38,377 nucleotides of DNA from Fusobacterium sp. DD2 (GTDB lineage Bacteria > Fusobacteriota > Fusobacteriia > Fusobacteriales > Fusobacteriaceae): assembly GCF_018205345.1 (NCBI RefSeq), contig NZ_JADRHM010000018.1, positions 1 to 38,377 of the forward strand, in the 5' to 3' direction. The notes under the pieces were generated by a model. The model was not told the origin of the DNA, did not search any database, and saw only the letters and a program-made list of their open reading frames with translations. Of this stretch, positions 22,091-31,219 are shown one piece after another (the stretch's first letter is position 1; every line of letters begins with the position of its first letter). The position numbers and the translations under genes were made by a program.

Positions 22091-23440
22091 ATGGATATAG
22101 AAGTTATCAAAGAATATTTAAAAAAGCTTTCTCCTTCAAGAAAGCTGATATTAGGTTTTTTAATAGCAATACTGATTGGAACTTTACTGCTTATGATGCC
22201 ATTTTCTCTAAAAGATGGACAGAAACTTTCATTCCTGTCTTCACTATTTACAATTGTTTCTGCAACTTGTGTTACAGGGTTAACTGTTGTAGATGTCAGT
22301 AAGACATTTTCCACTGCTGGAACAACAATCATTCTATTTTTTATTCAGCTTGGTGGATTGGGAGTAATGACTTTCTCATCTATAATATTTCTTGTTATGG
22401 GGAAAAAGATGACTTTCCATGAGAGAGAATTGTTAAAAGAGGAGAGAAATGCAGATAGTAGTGGAGAGATAGCAGATTTTATTAAGAGGCTTTTATTTGT
22501 TGTATTTGTAATTGAGAGTATAGGAGCACTTATTCTGACTACTCAATTTTTGAAGGGAAGACCTTTAAGTGAAGCAGTTTATTATGGAGTATTCCACTCT
22601 ATTTCAGCATTTTGTAATGCTGGATTTTCACTTTTTACAGATAATTTAGAAAGTTTTAAAAATAATGTAGTTATAAACCTTACAATAGGGTATCTGATTA
22701 CTCTTGGAGGTATTGGGTTTGCAGTTATAACATCTGTGGTAACTGTTGTAAGAAAAGGTATAGACAGATTTAACCTTACATCTAAGGTTGCAATACTTAT
22801 GTCTATAATTTTAACAACTGGAGGTATGATACTGTTCTTCCTTTTAGAATATTCAAACCCAGAAACATTGGGAAATTTGAATTTTTTCCAAAAGGTTTTA
22901 GCATCTTATTTCCAAAGTGTCACTTTAAGAACGGCAGGGTTTAATACGATACCACTTGGCAACTTAAGAGATGCTACAATCTTTATCAGTTGCATATGGA
23001 TGTTTATTGGAGCGTCACCAGGATCAACAGGTGGTGGAATTAAGACCACTACATTTGGTGTTATAATGTTTTATGTTATAGGGATAGCTAAAAAGAAGTC
23101 AAATGTTGAGCTTTTTAACAGACGTCTTGACTGGGAGATATTAAATAGAGCACTTGCAATACTTGTAATTGCAATAGCTTATATTTCATTTGTAATAATG
23201 TGTCTTCTGGTAGTTGAAAAATTCCCAATGGAACAAATTGTATTTGAAGTTATTTCAGCTTTTGGTACTGTAGGACTTACACTTGGAATAACACCTTATC
23301 TAAGTGTGTTTTCAAAGCTTTTAATAATAATAACTATGCTGGTAGGAAGACTTGGACCTCTGACATTTGCCCTTGCAATTGGAGAAACAAAGAAAAAGGC
23401 TGTGTCAAAATATCCAAAGGAAAATATTTTAGTTGGTTAA
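22091..23440 (+). CDS. ktrB: TrkH/KtrB-family potassium transporter subunit
   Basis: Membrane subunit of a Ktr/Trk-type K+ uptake system. The 449-residue protein has the four membrane-pore-membrane repeats of the SKT superfamily, with filter-like pore turns ATCVTGLTVVD (about residue 59), SAFCNAGFSLF (about 174), SVTLRTAGFNTIPLG (about 275) and SAFGTVGLTLGITPYLS (about 389). The length fits KtrB better than the longer TrkH. The start is ATG at 22091 with GAAAGGAATAAA upstream. Its cytoplasmic partner gene follows 16 bases later, and the pair has its own promoter. Ktr systems are usually Na+-dependent, but ion coupling cannot be read from sequence. Confidence 0.92.
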   Translation: MDIEVIKEYLKKLSPSRKLILGFLIAILIGTLLLMMPFSLKDGQKLSFLSSLFTIVSATCVTGLTVVDVSKTFSTAGTTIILFFIQLGGLGVMTFSSIIFLVMGKKMTFHERELLKEERNADSSGEIADFIKRLLFVVFVIESIGALILTTQFLKGRPLSEAVYYGVFHSISAFCNAGFSLFTDNLESFKNNVVINLTIGYLITLGGIGFAVITSVVTVVRKGIDRFNLTSKVAILMSIILTTGGMILFFLLEYSNPETLGNLNFFQKVLASYFQSVTLRTAGFNTIPLGNLRDATIFISCIWMFIGASPGSTGGGIKTTTFGVIMFYVIGIAKKKSNVELFNRRLDWEILNRALAILVIAIAYISFVIMCLLVVEKFPMEQIVFEVISAFGTVGLTLGITPYLSVFSKLLIIITMLVGRLGPLTFALAIGETKKKAVSKYPKENILVG

Positions 23441-23456
23441 TTTTAAGGAGAGTATA

Positions 23457-24113
23457 ATGAAACAATATTTAGTAATAGGGCTTGGAAGATTTGGAGCCAG
23501 TGTCGCTCAGACGTTATATGAATCAAATGAGGAAGTATTAGCTATAGATGCTGATGAAGAGATTGTACAGGATTGTATAAATGAAAATATAGTTGATAAT
23601 GGAATAATGATTGATGCTACAGATGTGAAAAGTTTAAAGGAACTTGGGGTTTCAAACTATGATATTGCTTTTGTATGTGTAGGAGATATTGAGCCAAGCA
23701 TCATGATAACATTAAACTTAAAGGAGCTTGGAGTTAAAAAAATCATAGCTAAGGCAGTTTCTAAGAGTCATGGAAAGGTTTTAGCTAAAATCGGAGCAAC
23801 AAAGGTAATATACCCAGAGGAATATATGGGAAGAAGAGTTGCACAGCTTGCTATGGAACCAAACCTGGTTGAGCATTTAAGATTCTCTTCAAACTTTTTA
23901 CTTTTAGAAGTAAAAGCTCCATCGATATTCTGGGGAAAAAGTATAATTGAGTTGGACATTAGAAAAAAATATAATTCTAACGTAGTGGGAATAAAGAAAG
24001 CAGATCAAAGTTTTAATCCAAATCCGCTTGCAACAACAGTTATTGAAAAGGGAGACGTACTTTTAATGATAACTGACAATAAAACAGCAGATTTCTTTGA
24101 AAATTTGAAATAA
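23457..24113 (+). CDS. ktrA: TrkA/KtrA-family potassium channel regulatory subunit
   Basis: Cytoplasmic RCK protein whose ring gates KtrB in response to bound nucleotide. The 218-residue protein has an N-terminal Rossmann (TrkA-N) domain with GLGRFG at residues 8-13 and an acidic ribose-binding end of strand 2 (LAIDADEE, D31), and a C-terminal TrkA-C domain from about residue 140 (SSNFLLLEVKAPSIFWGKSIIELDIR to the GDVLLMIT end). A single RCK unit fits KtrA rather than the duplicated TrkA. The ATG at 23457 has AAGGAG upstream; the longer frame from 23433 overlaps the ktrB stop and lacks a site. The same operon may run on into mnmG, 41 bases away, as no terminator is seen. Confidence 0.92.
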   Translation: MKQYLVIGLGRFGASVAQTLYESNEEVLAIDADEEIVQDCINENIVDNGIMIDATDVKSLKELGVSNYDIAFVCVGDIEPSIMITLNLKELGVKKIIAKAVSKSHGKVLAKIGATKVIYPEEYMGRRVAQLAMEPNLVEHLRFSSNFLLLEVKAPSIFWGKSIIELDIRKKYNSNVVGIKKADQSFNPNPLATTVIEKGDVLLMITDNKTADFFENLK

Positions 24114-24154
24114 AGAAAATCAGAAATAGTAACACGTAGTTTTAGGAGGAAAAA

Positions 24155-26041
24155 ATGTACGATTTTGACGTCATTGTAGTAGGAGCAGGACATGCTGGAT
24201 GTGAAGCTGCTTTAGCTGCTGCTAGAATGGGAGCACACACAGCTATATTTACAATAACTTTAGATAATATAGGGGTAATGTCATGTAATCCATCTCTTGG
24301 AGGACCTGCAAAATCTCACCTTGTAAAGGAGATAGATGCTTTAGGTGGAGAGATGGGAAGAAATATAGATAAAACTTATATTCAAATTAGAGTTTTAAAT
24401 ACTAAAAAAGGGCCAGCTGTTAGATCTTTAAGAGCACAGGCTGACAAAGTAAGATATGCAAAAGAGATGAAAAAAACTCTTGAGAATTGTGAGAATCTAA
24501 GTACTATTCAAGGAATGGTAACAGATCTTATAATTGAAAATGGAAAAGTTGAAGGAGTTAAAATAAGAGAGGGTGTAGAATATAGAGCAAAAACTGTTAT
24601 TTTAGCTACTGGTACTTTCTTAAGAGGACTTATTCACGTTGGAGAAAAACATTTCAGTGGAGGAAGAATGGGAGAACTTGCAGCAGATGATCTTCCAGTT
24701 TCAATGGCAAAAGCTGGACTTAAACTTGGAAGATTTAAGACTGGAACACCATCTAGAATTGATGCAAGAACTATAGATTTTTCAAAAACTGAAGAGCAAC
24801 CTGGAGATACTCATATCCTTAAATTTTCATCAAGAACACCTGATGAAGAGATAATAAATAGAAAACAGATATCATGTTATATCTATCACACTAATGAGAA
24901 GGTTCATGATATTATAAAAAGTAATAAAGACAGATCACCACTATTTAATGGAACAATTGTAGGAACAGGACCTAGATATTGTCCATCAATAGAGGATAAG
25001 GTATTTAAATATGGAGATAAAAGTCAACACCACCTTTTCTTGGAAAGAGAGGGTTATGATACAACTGAGATATATGTAGCAGGTCTATCATCATCTTTAC
25101 CAACAGATGTACAGGAAGCTATGTTAGATAATCTTGAGGCTTTTAAAGATTCTCATATTATGAGATATGCCTATGCAATAGAGTACGACTATGTATTACC
25201 AGAAGAGATTAAATACAGTCTGGAAACTAGAAAGATAGAAAATCTATTCCTTGCTGGACAGATAAATGGAACATCTGGATATGAAGAGGCAGCAGCTCAA
25301 GGGCTTATTGCAGGTATAAATGCTGTTAGAAAAATAAGAAATCTTGATCCTGTAATCTTAGACAGAGCAGATTCATATATTGGAACACTTATAGATGATC
25401 TGGTTTCTAAGGGTACTAATGAGCCTTATAGAATGTTTACAGCAAGAAGTGAGTATAGATTACTGTTAAGAGAAGATAACGCTGATTTGAGACTATCTAG
25501 AATCGGATATGAGGTAGGACTTTTACCTGAAGAGGAATACAGAAGAGTACAACAAAAGGAAAAAGATGTTGAGGAGATAAAAGCTAAACTAATGAATGCC
25601 TTTGTTGGACCAGGTAACCCAAGAGTTAATGAGATATTAGCTCAAAAAGGTGAAACTCTATTAAAAGATGGATGTACTTATTATGAGCTACTTAGAAGAC
25701 CTAGAGTGACATTTGATGATATCAGATACATCAGTGAGTTGTCAGATCTTAATTTAGCAGAGTATCCTCATGATACTGAGTATCAAGTAGAAGTACAGGT
25801 TAAATATTCAGGTTATATAGATAGAGCTATGAAAATGATAGAAAAACATAAGAGTCTTGAAAATAAGAGAATCCCAGCTGATCTTGATTATGACCAGCTT
25901 AAGAATATGCCAAAAGAGGCAAAGGATAAGTTAAAGGCAGCAAGACCTTATAATATAGGACAGGCTTCAAGAATATCTGGAGTTTCTCCTGCAGATATTC
26001 AGGTTTTATTGATATATTTGAAAACGAAAGGAAATTATTAA
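24155..26041 (+). CDS. mnmG: tRNA uridine-34 carboxymethylaminomethyl-modification enzyme MnmG (GidA)
   Basis: FAD-dependent enzyme that, with MnmE, adds the (carboxymethyl)aminomethyl group to carbon 5 of U34 in tRNAs reading split boxes. The 628 residues are full length. FAD-binding [10 protein letters not shown] begins at residue 10, the conserved cysteine C44 is in [13 protein letters not shown], the second one is in [11 protein letters not shown] at about residue 274, and the GidA signature [17 protein letters not shown] is at about residue 370. The start has TTTTAGGAGGAAAAA. Its stop overlaps the start of rsmG (TAATG), giving the common mnmG-rsmG pair. The mnmE gene is not in this window. 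Confidence 0.97.
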   Translation: MYDFDVIVVGAGHAGCEAALAAARMGAHTAIFTITLDNIGVMSCNPSLGGPAKSHLVKEIDALGGEMGRNIDKTYIQIRVLNTKKGPAVRSLRAQADKVRYAKEMKKTLENCENLSTIQGMVTDLIIENGKVEGVKIREGVEYRAKTVILATGTFLRGLIHVGEKHFSGGRMGELAADDLPVSMAKAGLKLGRFKTGTPSRIDARTIDFSKTEEQPGDTHILKFSSRTPDEEIINRKQISCYIYHTNEKVHDIIKSNKDRSPLFNGTIVGTGPRYCPSIEDKVFKYGDKSQHHLFLEREGYDTTEIYVAGLSSSLPTDVQEAMLDNLEAFKDSHIMRYAYAIEYDYVLPEEIKYSLETRKIENLFLAGQINGTSGYEEAAAQGLIAGINAVRKIRNLDPVILDRADSYIGTLIDDLVSKGTNEPYRMFTARSEYRLLLREDNADLRLSRIGYEVGLLPEEEYRRVQQKEKDVEEIKAKLMNAFVGPGNPRVNEILAQKGETLLKDGCTYYELLRRPRVTFDDIRYISELSDLNLAEYPHDTEYQVEVQVKYSGYIDRAMKMIEKHKSLENKRIPADLDYDQLKNMPKEAKDKLKAARPYNIGQASRISGVSPADIQVLLIYLKTKGNY

Positions 26042-26742
26042 TGAAAGAACTTCTTATAGAAGGATTAAATAAAATAAATGTAAAATATACAGAGGAAAAA
26101 ATAGATGATTTAATAAAGTATCTAAATCTTCTAGTTGAATACAATTCTCATACAAATCTTACTGCAGTAAGAGATGAAGAGGGAATAATAGAGAAACACT
26201 TTATTGACTCACTACTTTTACAAAACTATATTCCAGAAGATGCTAAAAGTGCTATTGATGTTGGAACAGGAGCAGGATTTCCAGGAATGGTGCTTGCAAT
26301 ATTCAATAGAAATATCAATTTTACACTTATGGATTCAGTAGGGAAAAAGACTAAATTTCTTGAAATGGTAAAAGAGGAATTGAATCTTGAAAATGTAGAG
26401 GTAGTAACTTCAAGAGCTGAGGAATTTGCTTCAGATAAAACAAAAGAGAGATATGATTTAGGGCTATGCAGAGGAGTATCAAAGCTTAGCACAATTCTTG
26501 AGTATATAGTTCCATTTTTAAAGGTGGGAGGAACATTTCTATCACAGAAAATGGAGGGAACAGGAGAGGAAAAAGAAGCAGCAAATGCACTTGCAATATT
26601 AGGTGCTGAAATAAAAGAGATTTACAACTTAGAACTTCCTTTCTGTCATGACCCAAGAGTTATAATTGATATAAAGAAAGTCAAAAAAACAGAAAAAAAA
26701 TATCCTAGAAGAACAGGAATACCTTTAAAAAGACCACTATAA
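26041..26742 (+). CDS. rsmG: 16S rRNA (guanine-527-N7)-methyltransferase RsmG (GidB)
   Basis: S-adenosylmethionine-dependent methyltransferase that modifies G527 in the 530 loop of 16S rRNA; loss gives low-level streptomycin resistance in several bacteria. The 233-residue protein carries the SAM loop DVGTGAGFPGMVLAI (residues 73-87), preceded by the family's HTNLTAVRDEEGIIEKHFIDSL, and ends in the basic RRTGIPLKRPL typical of RsmG. Its ATG overlaps the mnmG stop codon by one base, so translational coupling is likely. The tamB start follows 18 bases after its stop with no terminator. Confidence 0.96.
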   Translation: MKELLIEGLNKINVKYTEEKIDDLIKYLNLLVEYNSHTNLTAVRDEEGIIEKHFIDSLLLQNYIPEDAKSAIDVGTGAGFPGMVLAIFNRNINFTLMDSVGKKTKFLEMVKEELNLENVEVVTSRAEEFASDKTKERYDLGLCRGVSKLSTILEYIVPFLKVGGTFLSQKMEGTGEEKEAANALAILGAEIKEIYNLELPFCHDPRVIIDIKKVKKTEKKYPRRTGIPLKRPL

Positions 26743-26759
26743 AAGGAGTGAAGAGGAAA

Positions 26760-29700
26760 ATGACAGAATTTTGCAAGAAACATAAAAAGAAAATTATTGT
26801 TGTTAGTTTCCTCTTTTTCTTATTTTTTGGAGGTTTTTTAAATCTGAAATATAATCTTCCTAAGACAGTAGAGGTACTTACAGGACTTTTTGTTGGACCA
26901 AAATTCAAAAGCAGTAAGATTATATTTGAGAAGGACAAAATAGTAGTAAAAGACTTTGTTTTACAGGATAAGAAAGAGGTTATAATCTCATCTCCTGAAG
27001 TTGACATACTCTATGATGATGAATCTCTTAAAAATTATAGAATAAAAGAGATTATAATGAATGGTGGACAGGCAAATATAACAAGAAGAAAAAATGGAGA
27101 TATTAACATTGTTGCTGCTTTTACTGGTAGCAGTGATGACAGTAAAGAGGAGCCACCAAAGGATAGTAAAAAAGAGGAAAAATATGATCCTGGAATAGGG
27201 GTTCCTATAGATAAGATAACTGGGATAAATGTAACAACTACTTATAGAGATTTAGGTTATAGACTGCCAATAGAAAAAACAGCCTATGATACAAATGGAT
27301 ATCTTACATTTAGTAAAACTAAAGGATTGGATCTTCACTTTGTTGGTAAAAATAAAGATGAGATATATGATTTTGCCTTTACTAACTATAATGAACCTTA
27401 CTGGATGAGGATAAAGCTGTCAAATATTGGGGTTACCACAGAGCTGGCACAATATGGTTATGATGGTGAAGAGGTAAGCTATGATGGTGGACTTTTAAAT
27501 ATGGATCTTATAATAGCTGAAAGTGGTATGCTGGGAAATATTTTATTTGATGGAGTTGACGTAAGATATAAAGATCTCAATGATACAGTAAAAAATGTAT
27601 CTGGAGCAGTTGACTTTAAGCCAGAAGGAATATTTTTAAATGCCTCAGGTCTTGTATTTGGAAAGCCTGAAAAGTTTACTTTAAGTTATAAAGATGAAGA
27701 GTTAAATATTGATTTTAATCTTAAGAATATAAAACAGAAAGATCTTGAAAAACTTTCATATTTACAGGGAATCAATCTTCCATTTAAAGGTGCAGTTGTA
27801 GATGATGTTAAATTCAATCTCAATATGAAAAAAGAGCTTAAAGTCACAATTGATGCTTTAGTAAATAAGTTAAATATGGATAGTTCAAAGGTTGAAAAAT
27901 TAGCAGTTAAATTTATCTATGATAACAACGGAATTCATATTGATAATCTAAATGGTATTTTCACAACTTTAGATGAGAAGAAAAAAGAGAGCATAAAAGA
28001 GAAGTTTAATCTCTCTTTAGATATGAAAGATGATGACGGACAGGTAAAATTTGATATTAAAAATATAAATAATAAGAGATATGTCTCAGATTTCAGTGGA
28101 GATGGAACATTTAAACTGGGAAAAGAGAGTATTGGTTTTGGTCTTAATTCCAATATCATCTCTTTAAAGGGAGAGTATCAAAAGAGCAAAGAAAAACTTC
28201 TTTTGAAAGATGGAAATAAATATTCTCTTGAGTATGATTTGAAATCTAAAAAACTGATAAGTGGAGAGGGAAAAATTCCTATAACCATTTTAAATAACAG
28301 ATTTCTTTTAGATTATTCTGGAGAAAATAATATCTTAAAAATAAACAGATTTTCAATATTTAATGAGATTGGAATCAATCATGAGTTTTTTAAAGGAACT
28401 GTTGATCTAAACACTATGAGCTATGACCTTGAATTTCCAGGTGAGAAATTTTACATTCAGGATTTTATGACCAGTGGAAAAGAAAGCATCCTGGAAGGTA
28501 AGATAAAAGGTTTTATATCAGGTTCTGGAGAGAAAAATAAAACAGATCTGGAAATATCAGATTTGACACTTAACTATTTAGGTGAGATTAAAAATATAAA
28601 TGGTAAATTCACTATGAATAAAGATAAAAATACAGATTTTGATTTTTCAGGTGAAATTGGAAATATAAAATATAAAGAGTATAGCTTACAGGGATTACGT
28701 GCTGTATTTAGAATGAAAGACAACCTCTTTGAAGTGAAGACTTTTAATAATGATTTTGTAAAATTCAAAGGTGTTGCAGATTTAAATCATGATACCTTAG
28801 ATATGAAGGCTAAGATAAAAGCCCTTCCTCTTACAAAATTCAATGTGGATAAACCGGATATATTTATAGGTGATGTACAGGGATTTATTTCAGGTAAAAT
28901 TTCAGATCCACAGGGAAGAATTGCTATAAATGATGTACAAATGGAGATAAATAATGGACAGCCTATTCTTGTAAAAGGTGAAATAGACTTTAATAATAGG
29001 AGATTTTATACTGATAATTTAAAAATAAACAATACCACTGTAAAAGGTGAATATGATATTGAAGATAGAAATTATTGGATGAAGGCAAATATTATTGAGG
29101 AAAATATTGGAAGATACTATGGAGATACCAATTTAAAATATCGTGTAATTGGTACAATTAATGTTAAAGGTCAGGAAAAAAACATACATAGTAGCTTAAA
29201 GTCAACTTTGGATAAGATGTATATTCAGGGAAATCATCTTCCAAATGTATATGTAGAAGCAAATTATGATAGTGACAATCTTCTGGATGGTATTTTAAAA
29301 GTAAATGAGATTACTTTTAGCAACAGTGATTTAGAAGAGATAGCTAAATTAAAAGGAAATTTTGATTTAAAAGAGAAAAAACTGGTATTAAATCTCAATA
29401 GACAGGAGATTCCTCTTATAAAACTTAAAGAATATATACCTTTAAAAAATGTAAAAGGAAATATAGTACTGGAAGGTAATGTAGGTGGAACAGTTCCTGA
29501 GTTAAAATACAATCTTTCAATAAAAAGTGATAAATTGGAAATTGAAGGTGTTGAATTCAATAAGATTATTACAGGTGTAAGTGGTGACTTACACAGGGTA
29601 AATCTGGATGAGTTTTCTTTTAAATATCTTGAAAATCTCTTTTATTCTAAAGGAAATTATAATATAGAAAATGGAAAATATATCTATAGTGCTAATTCAA

Positions 29701-31208
29701 AAAGGATAAATTTAGGATTTTTAAATATATTTTTAAACAAGTATGATATTGATAATATAAATGGAGATGCAATATTTGACTTGCAGTTAACTAACGATAA
29801 AAATAGTGGTTTTTTAACAATAAAGGATTTTAATTTAGAAAAAAAAGATTTGTTCTTGAAATTAACAGATTTTAACAGTACAATATTACTAGCAGGGGAT
29901 AAACTTTCAATTCAGGATTTAAAAGGAAAAATAAATCATGGAGAGATAGGATTTAAAGGTTACATAACATTGCCCACCTTGAAGGATATAACCGAAAATC
30001 CTTATTTTTATGAAAATCTAAAGTATGAAGCTACTCTTAATTTGAAAAACTTCGACTATAAATATGATAAATATTTCAATATTGACTTAAACAGTGATCT
30101 GACTTTTAAAAATCAGACTCTTTTAGGTCAGGTTGAAATAATAAAAGGAGAGGTTTTTGAGATACCTAGTAAAAAAGAAAGCATTTTTACAAAGATAAAA
30201 AACTTACTATTCAGCTCTGCATCTAAAACAGTTAACGACAGTGAAAGCCTAGGGAAGGACTTTAAGATAGAGACTGAATTTGCAAACTCTATAAATGTCA
30301 ATGTTGGAATAAAAATAAGAGATGGAATAAAGCTTGATATAGACAGTTTAGTTCCAATGGTAAGTGATGTAAAAGGAAAGATAGAAGGAAGTGGAATAGT
30401 ATCAGGAAATAATGGAAAATATCTTTTCTTAGGAAATGTTGAAGCTGTAGGAGCATCCTTAAGTGTCAATGACAACACCTTTGTTATAGATAGGGCCTTA
30501 GTTGCTTTTAATGATAAAAAAGTGTTCTTCCCTAAAATAAACCCTAGCATACTGGTTGATGCAAGTGTAGAGGTAAAAAATGATAAAATACTTCTTGCAC
30601 TTAATGGAACACTTGATAATTTACAATTTAATATAAGTTCCAGAAATGGAAGCAGCAGTGGTAACTTGAACTCATTTTTAATGGGAGATGGAGATGGACA
30701 GGAAAATAATGATGCTACGGCAATGCTGCTAAGTAATATTTTAGGTGGTCAGGTAACACAGCTTTTAAAACCAATTTCAAATTTAGTAAAAAATACTTTG
30801 GGGCTATCGAAATTTAGAATAGCATCTAACGTAGTAACAGAGCAGACTGGAAATGCTTACAACACAGATACACAGCAGTCAAGATTTAAATTTGGTGCAG
30901 TTTTAGAAGCAGAAGATAATATATATAAAGATAAAATATGGTGGGTAGCAAGGGCTACACTATTGGAGGAGGATAGCGAACAGAATAATAATAAGAGTAC
31001 AGATAACAATGGAGCATTTAAAGATTATGATTTTTCAATAGATTACAGGTTTGATTACACTAAGTCTATTGGAATAGGTGTTGGAAAACTTCCAGAAGAT
31101 ATGAAAAATACATCCAATGGAAATACCAAAAAGAACTTAAATTATCATATTGACTTTAAATTTCAGAAAAAATATGATAATCTATTAGATATCTTTATAA
31201 ATAAATAG
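26760..31208 (+). CDS. tamB: TamB-like translocation and assembly module / AsmA-like bridge protein
   Basis: Very large (1482-residue) protein with one N-terminal membrane anchor (about residues 12-28), then a long run of beta-strand-rich repeats, as in proteins that span the periplasm as a hydrophobic groove and help deliver outer-membrane proteins or lipids. The C-terminal 350 residues match the TamB/DUF490 domain: GKIEGSGIVSGNNGKYLFLGNVEA, NPSILVDASVEVKND, AMLLSNILGGQVTQLL, and a final strand set. The central part is full of GEIDFNNRRFYTDN-like repeats. The ATG at 26760 is chosen; a GTG at 26748 overlaps the GGAG site. The bamA ribosome binding site begins at the tamB stop, which fits a TamB that works with BamA; no tamA gene is present here. 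Confidence 0.9.
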   Translation: MTEFCKKHKKKIIVVSFLFFLFFGGFLNLKYNLPKTVEVLTGLFVGPKFKSSKIIFEKDKIVVKDFVLQDKKEVIISSPEVDILYDDESLKNYRIKEIIMNGGQANITRRKNGDINIVAAFTGSSDDSKEEPPKDSKKEEKYDPGIGVPIDKITGINVTTTYRDLGYRLPIEKTAYDTNGYLTFSKTKGLDLHFVGKNKDEIYDFAFTNYNEPYWMRIKLSNIGVTTELAQYGYDGEEVSYDGGLLNMDLIIAESGMLGNILFDGVDVRYKDLNDTVKNVSGAVDFKPEGIFLNASGLVFGKPEKFTLSYKDEELNIDFNLKNIKQKDLEKLSYLQGINLPFKGAVVDDVKFNLNMKKELKVTIDALVNKLNMDSSKVEKLAVKFIYDNNGIHIDNLNGIFTTLDEKKKESIKEKFNLSLDMKDDDGQVKFDIKNINNKRYVSDFSGDGTFKLGKESIGFGLNSNIISLKGEYQKSKEKLLLKDGNKYSLEYDLKSKKLISGEGKIPITILNNRFLLDYSGENNILKINRFSIFNEIGINHEFFKGTVDLNTMSYDLEFPGEKFYIQDFMTSGKESILEGKIKGFISGSGEKNKTDLEISDLTLNYLGEIKNINGKFTMNKDKNTDFDFSGEIGNIKYKEYSLQGLRAVFRMKDNLFEVKTFNNDFVKFKGVADLNHDTLDMKAKIKALPLTKFNVDKPDIFIGDVQGFISGKISDPQGRIAINDVQMEINNGQPILVKGEIDFNNRRFYTDNLKINNTTVKGEYDIEDRNYWMKANIIEENIGRYYGDTNLKYRVIGTINVKGQEKNIHSSLKSTLDKMYIQGNHLPNVYVEANYDSDNLLDGILKVNEITFSNSDLEEIAKLKGNFDLKEKKLVLNLNRQEIPLIKLKEYIPLKNVKGNIVLEGNVGGTVPELKYNLSIKSDKLEIEGVEFNKIITGVSGDLHRVNLDEFSFKYLENLFYSKGNYNIENGKYIYSANSKRINLGFLNIFLNKYDIDNINGDAIFDLQLTNDKNSGFLTIKDFNLEKKDLFLKLTDFNSTILLAGDKLSIQDLKGKINHGEIGFKGYITLPTLKDITENPYFYENLKYEATLNLKNFDYKYDKYFNIDLNSDLTFKNQTLLGQVEIIKGEVFEIPSKKESIFTKIKNLLFSSASKTVNDSESLGKDFKIETEFANSINVNVGIKIRDGIKLDIDSLVPMVSDVKGKIEGSGIVSGNNGKYLFLGNVEAVGASLSVNDNTFVIDRALVAFNDKKVFFPKINPSILVDASVEVKNDKILLALNGTLDNLQFNISSRNGSSSGNLNSFLMGDGDGQENNDATAMLLSNILGGQVTQLLKPISNLVKNTLGLSKFRIASNVVTEQTGNAYNTDTQQSRFKFGAVLEAEDNIYKDKIWWVARATLLEEDSEQNNNKSTDNNGAFKDYDFSIDYRFDYTKSIGIGVGKLPEDMKNTSNGNTKKNLNYHIDFKFQKKYDNLLDIFINK

Positions 31209-31219
31209 TGGAGGTAAAG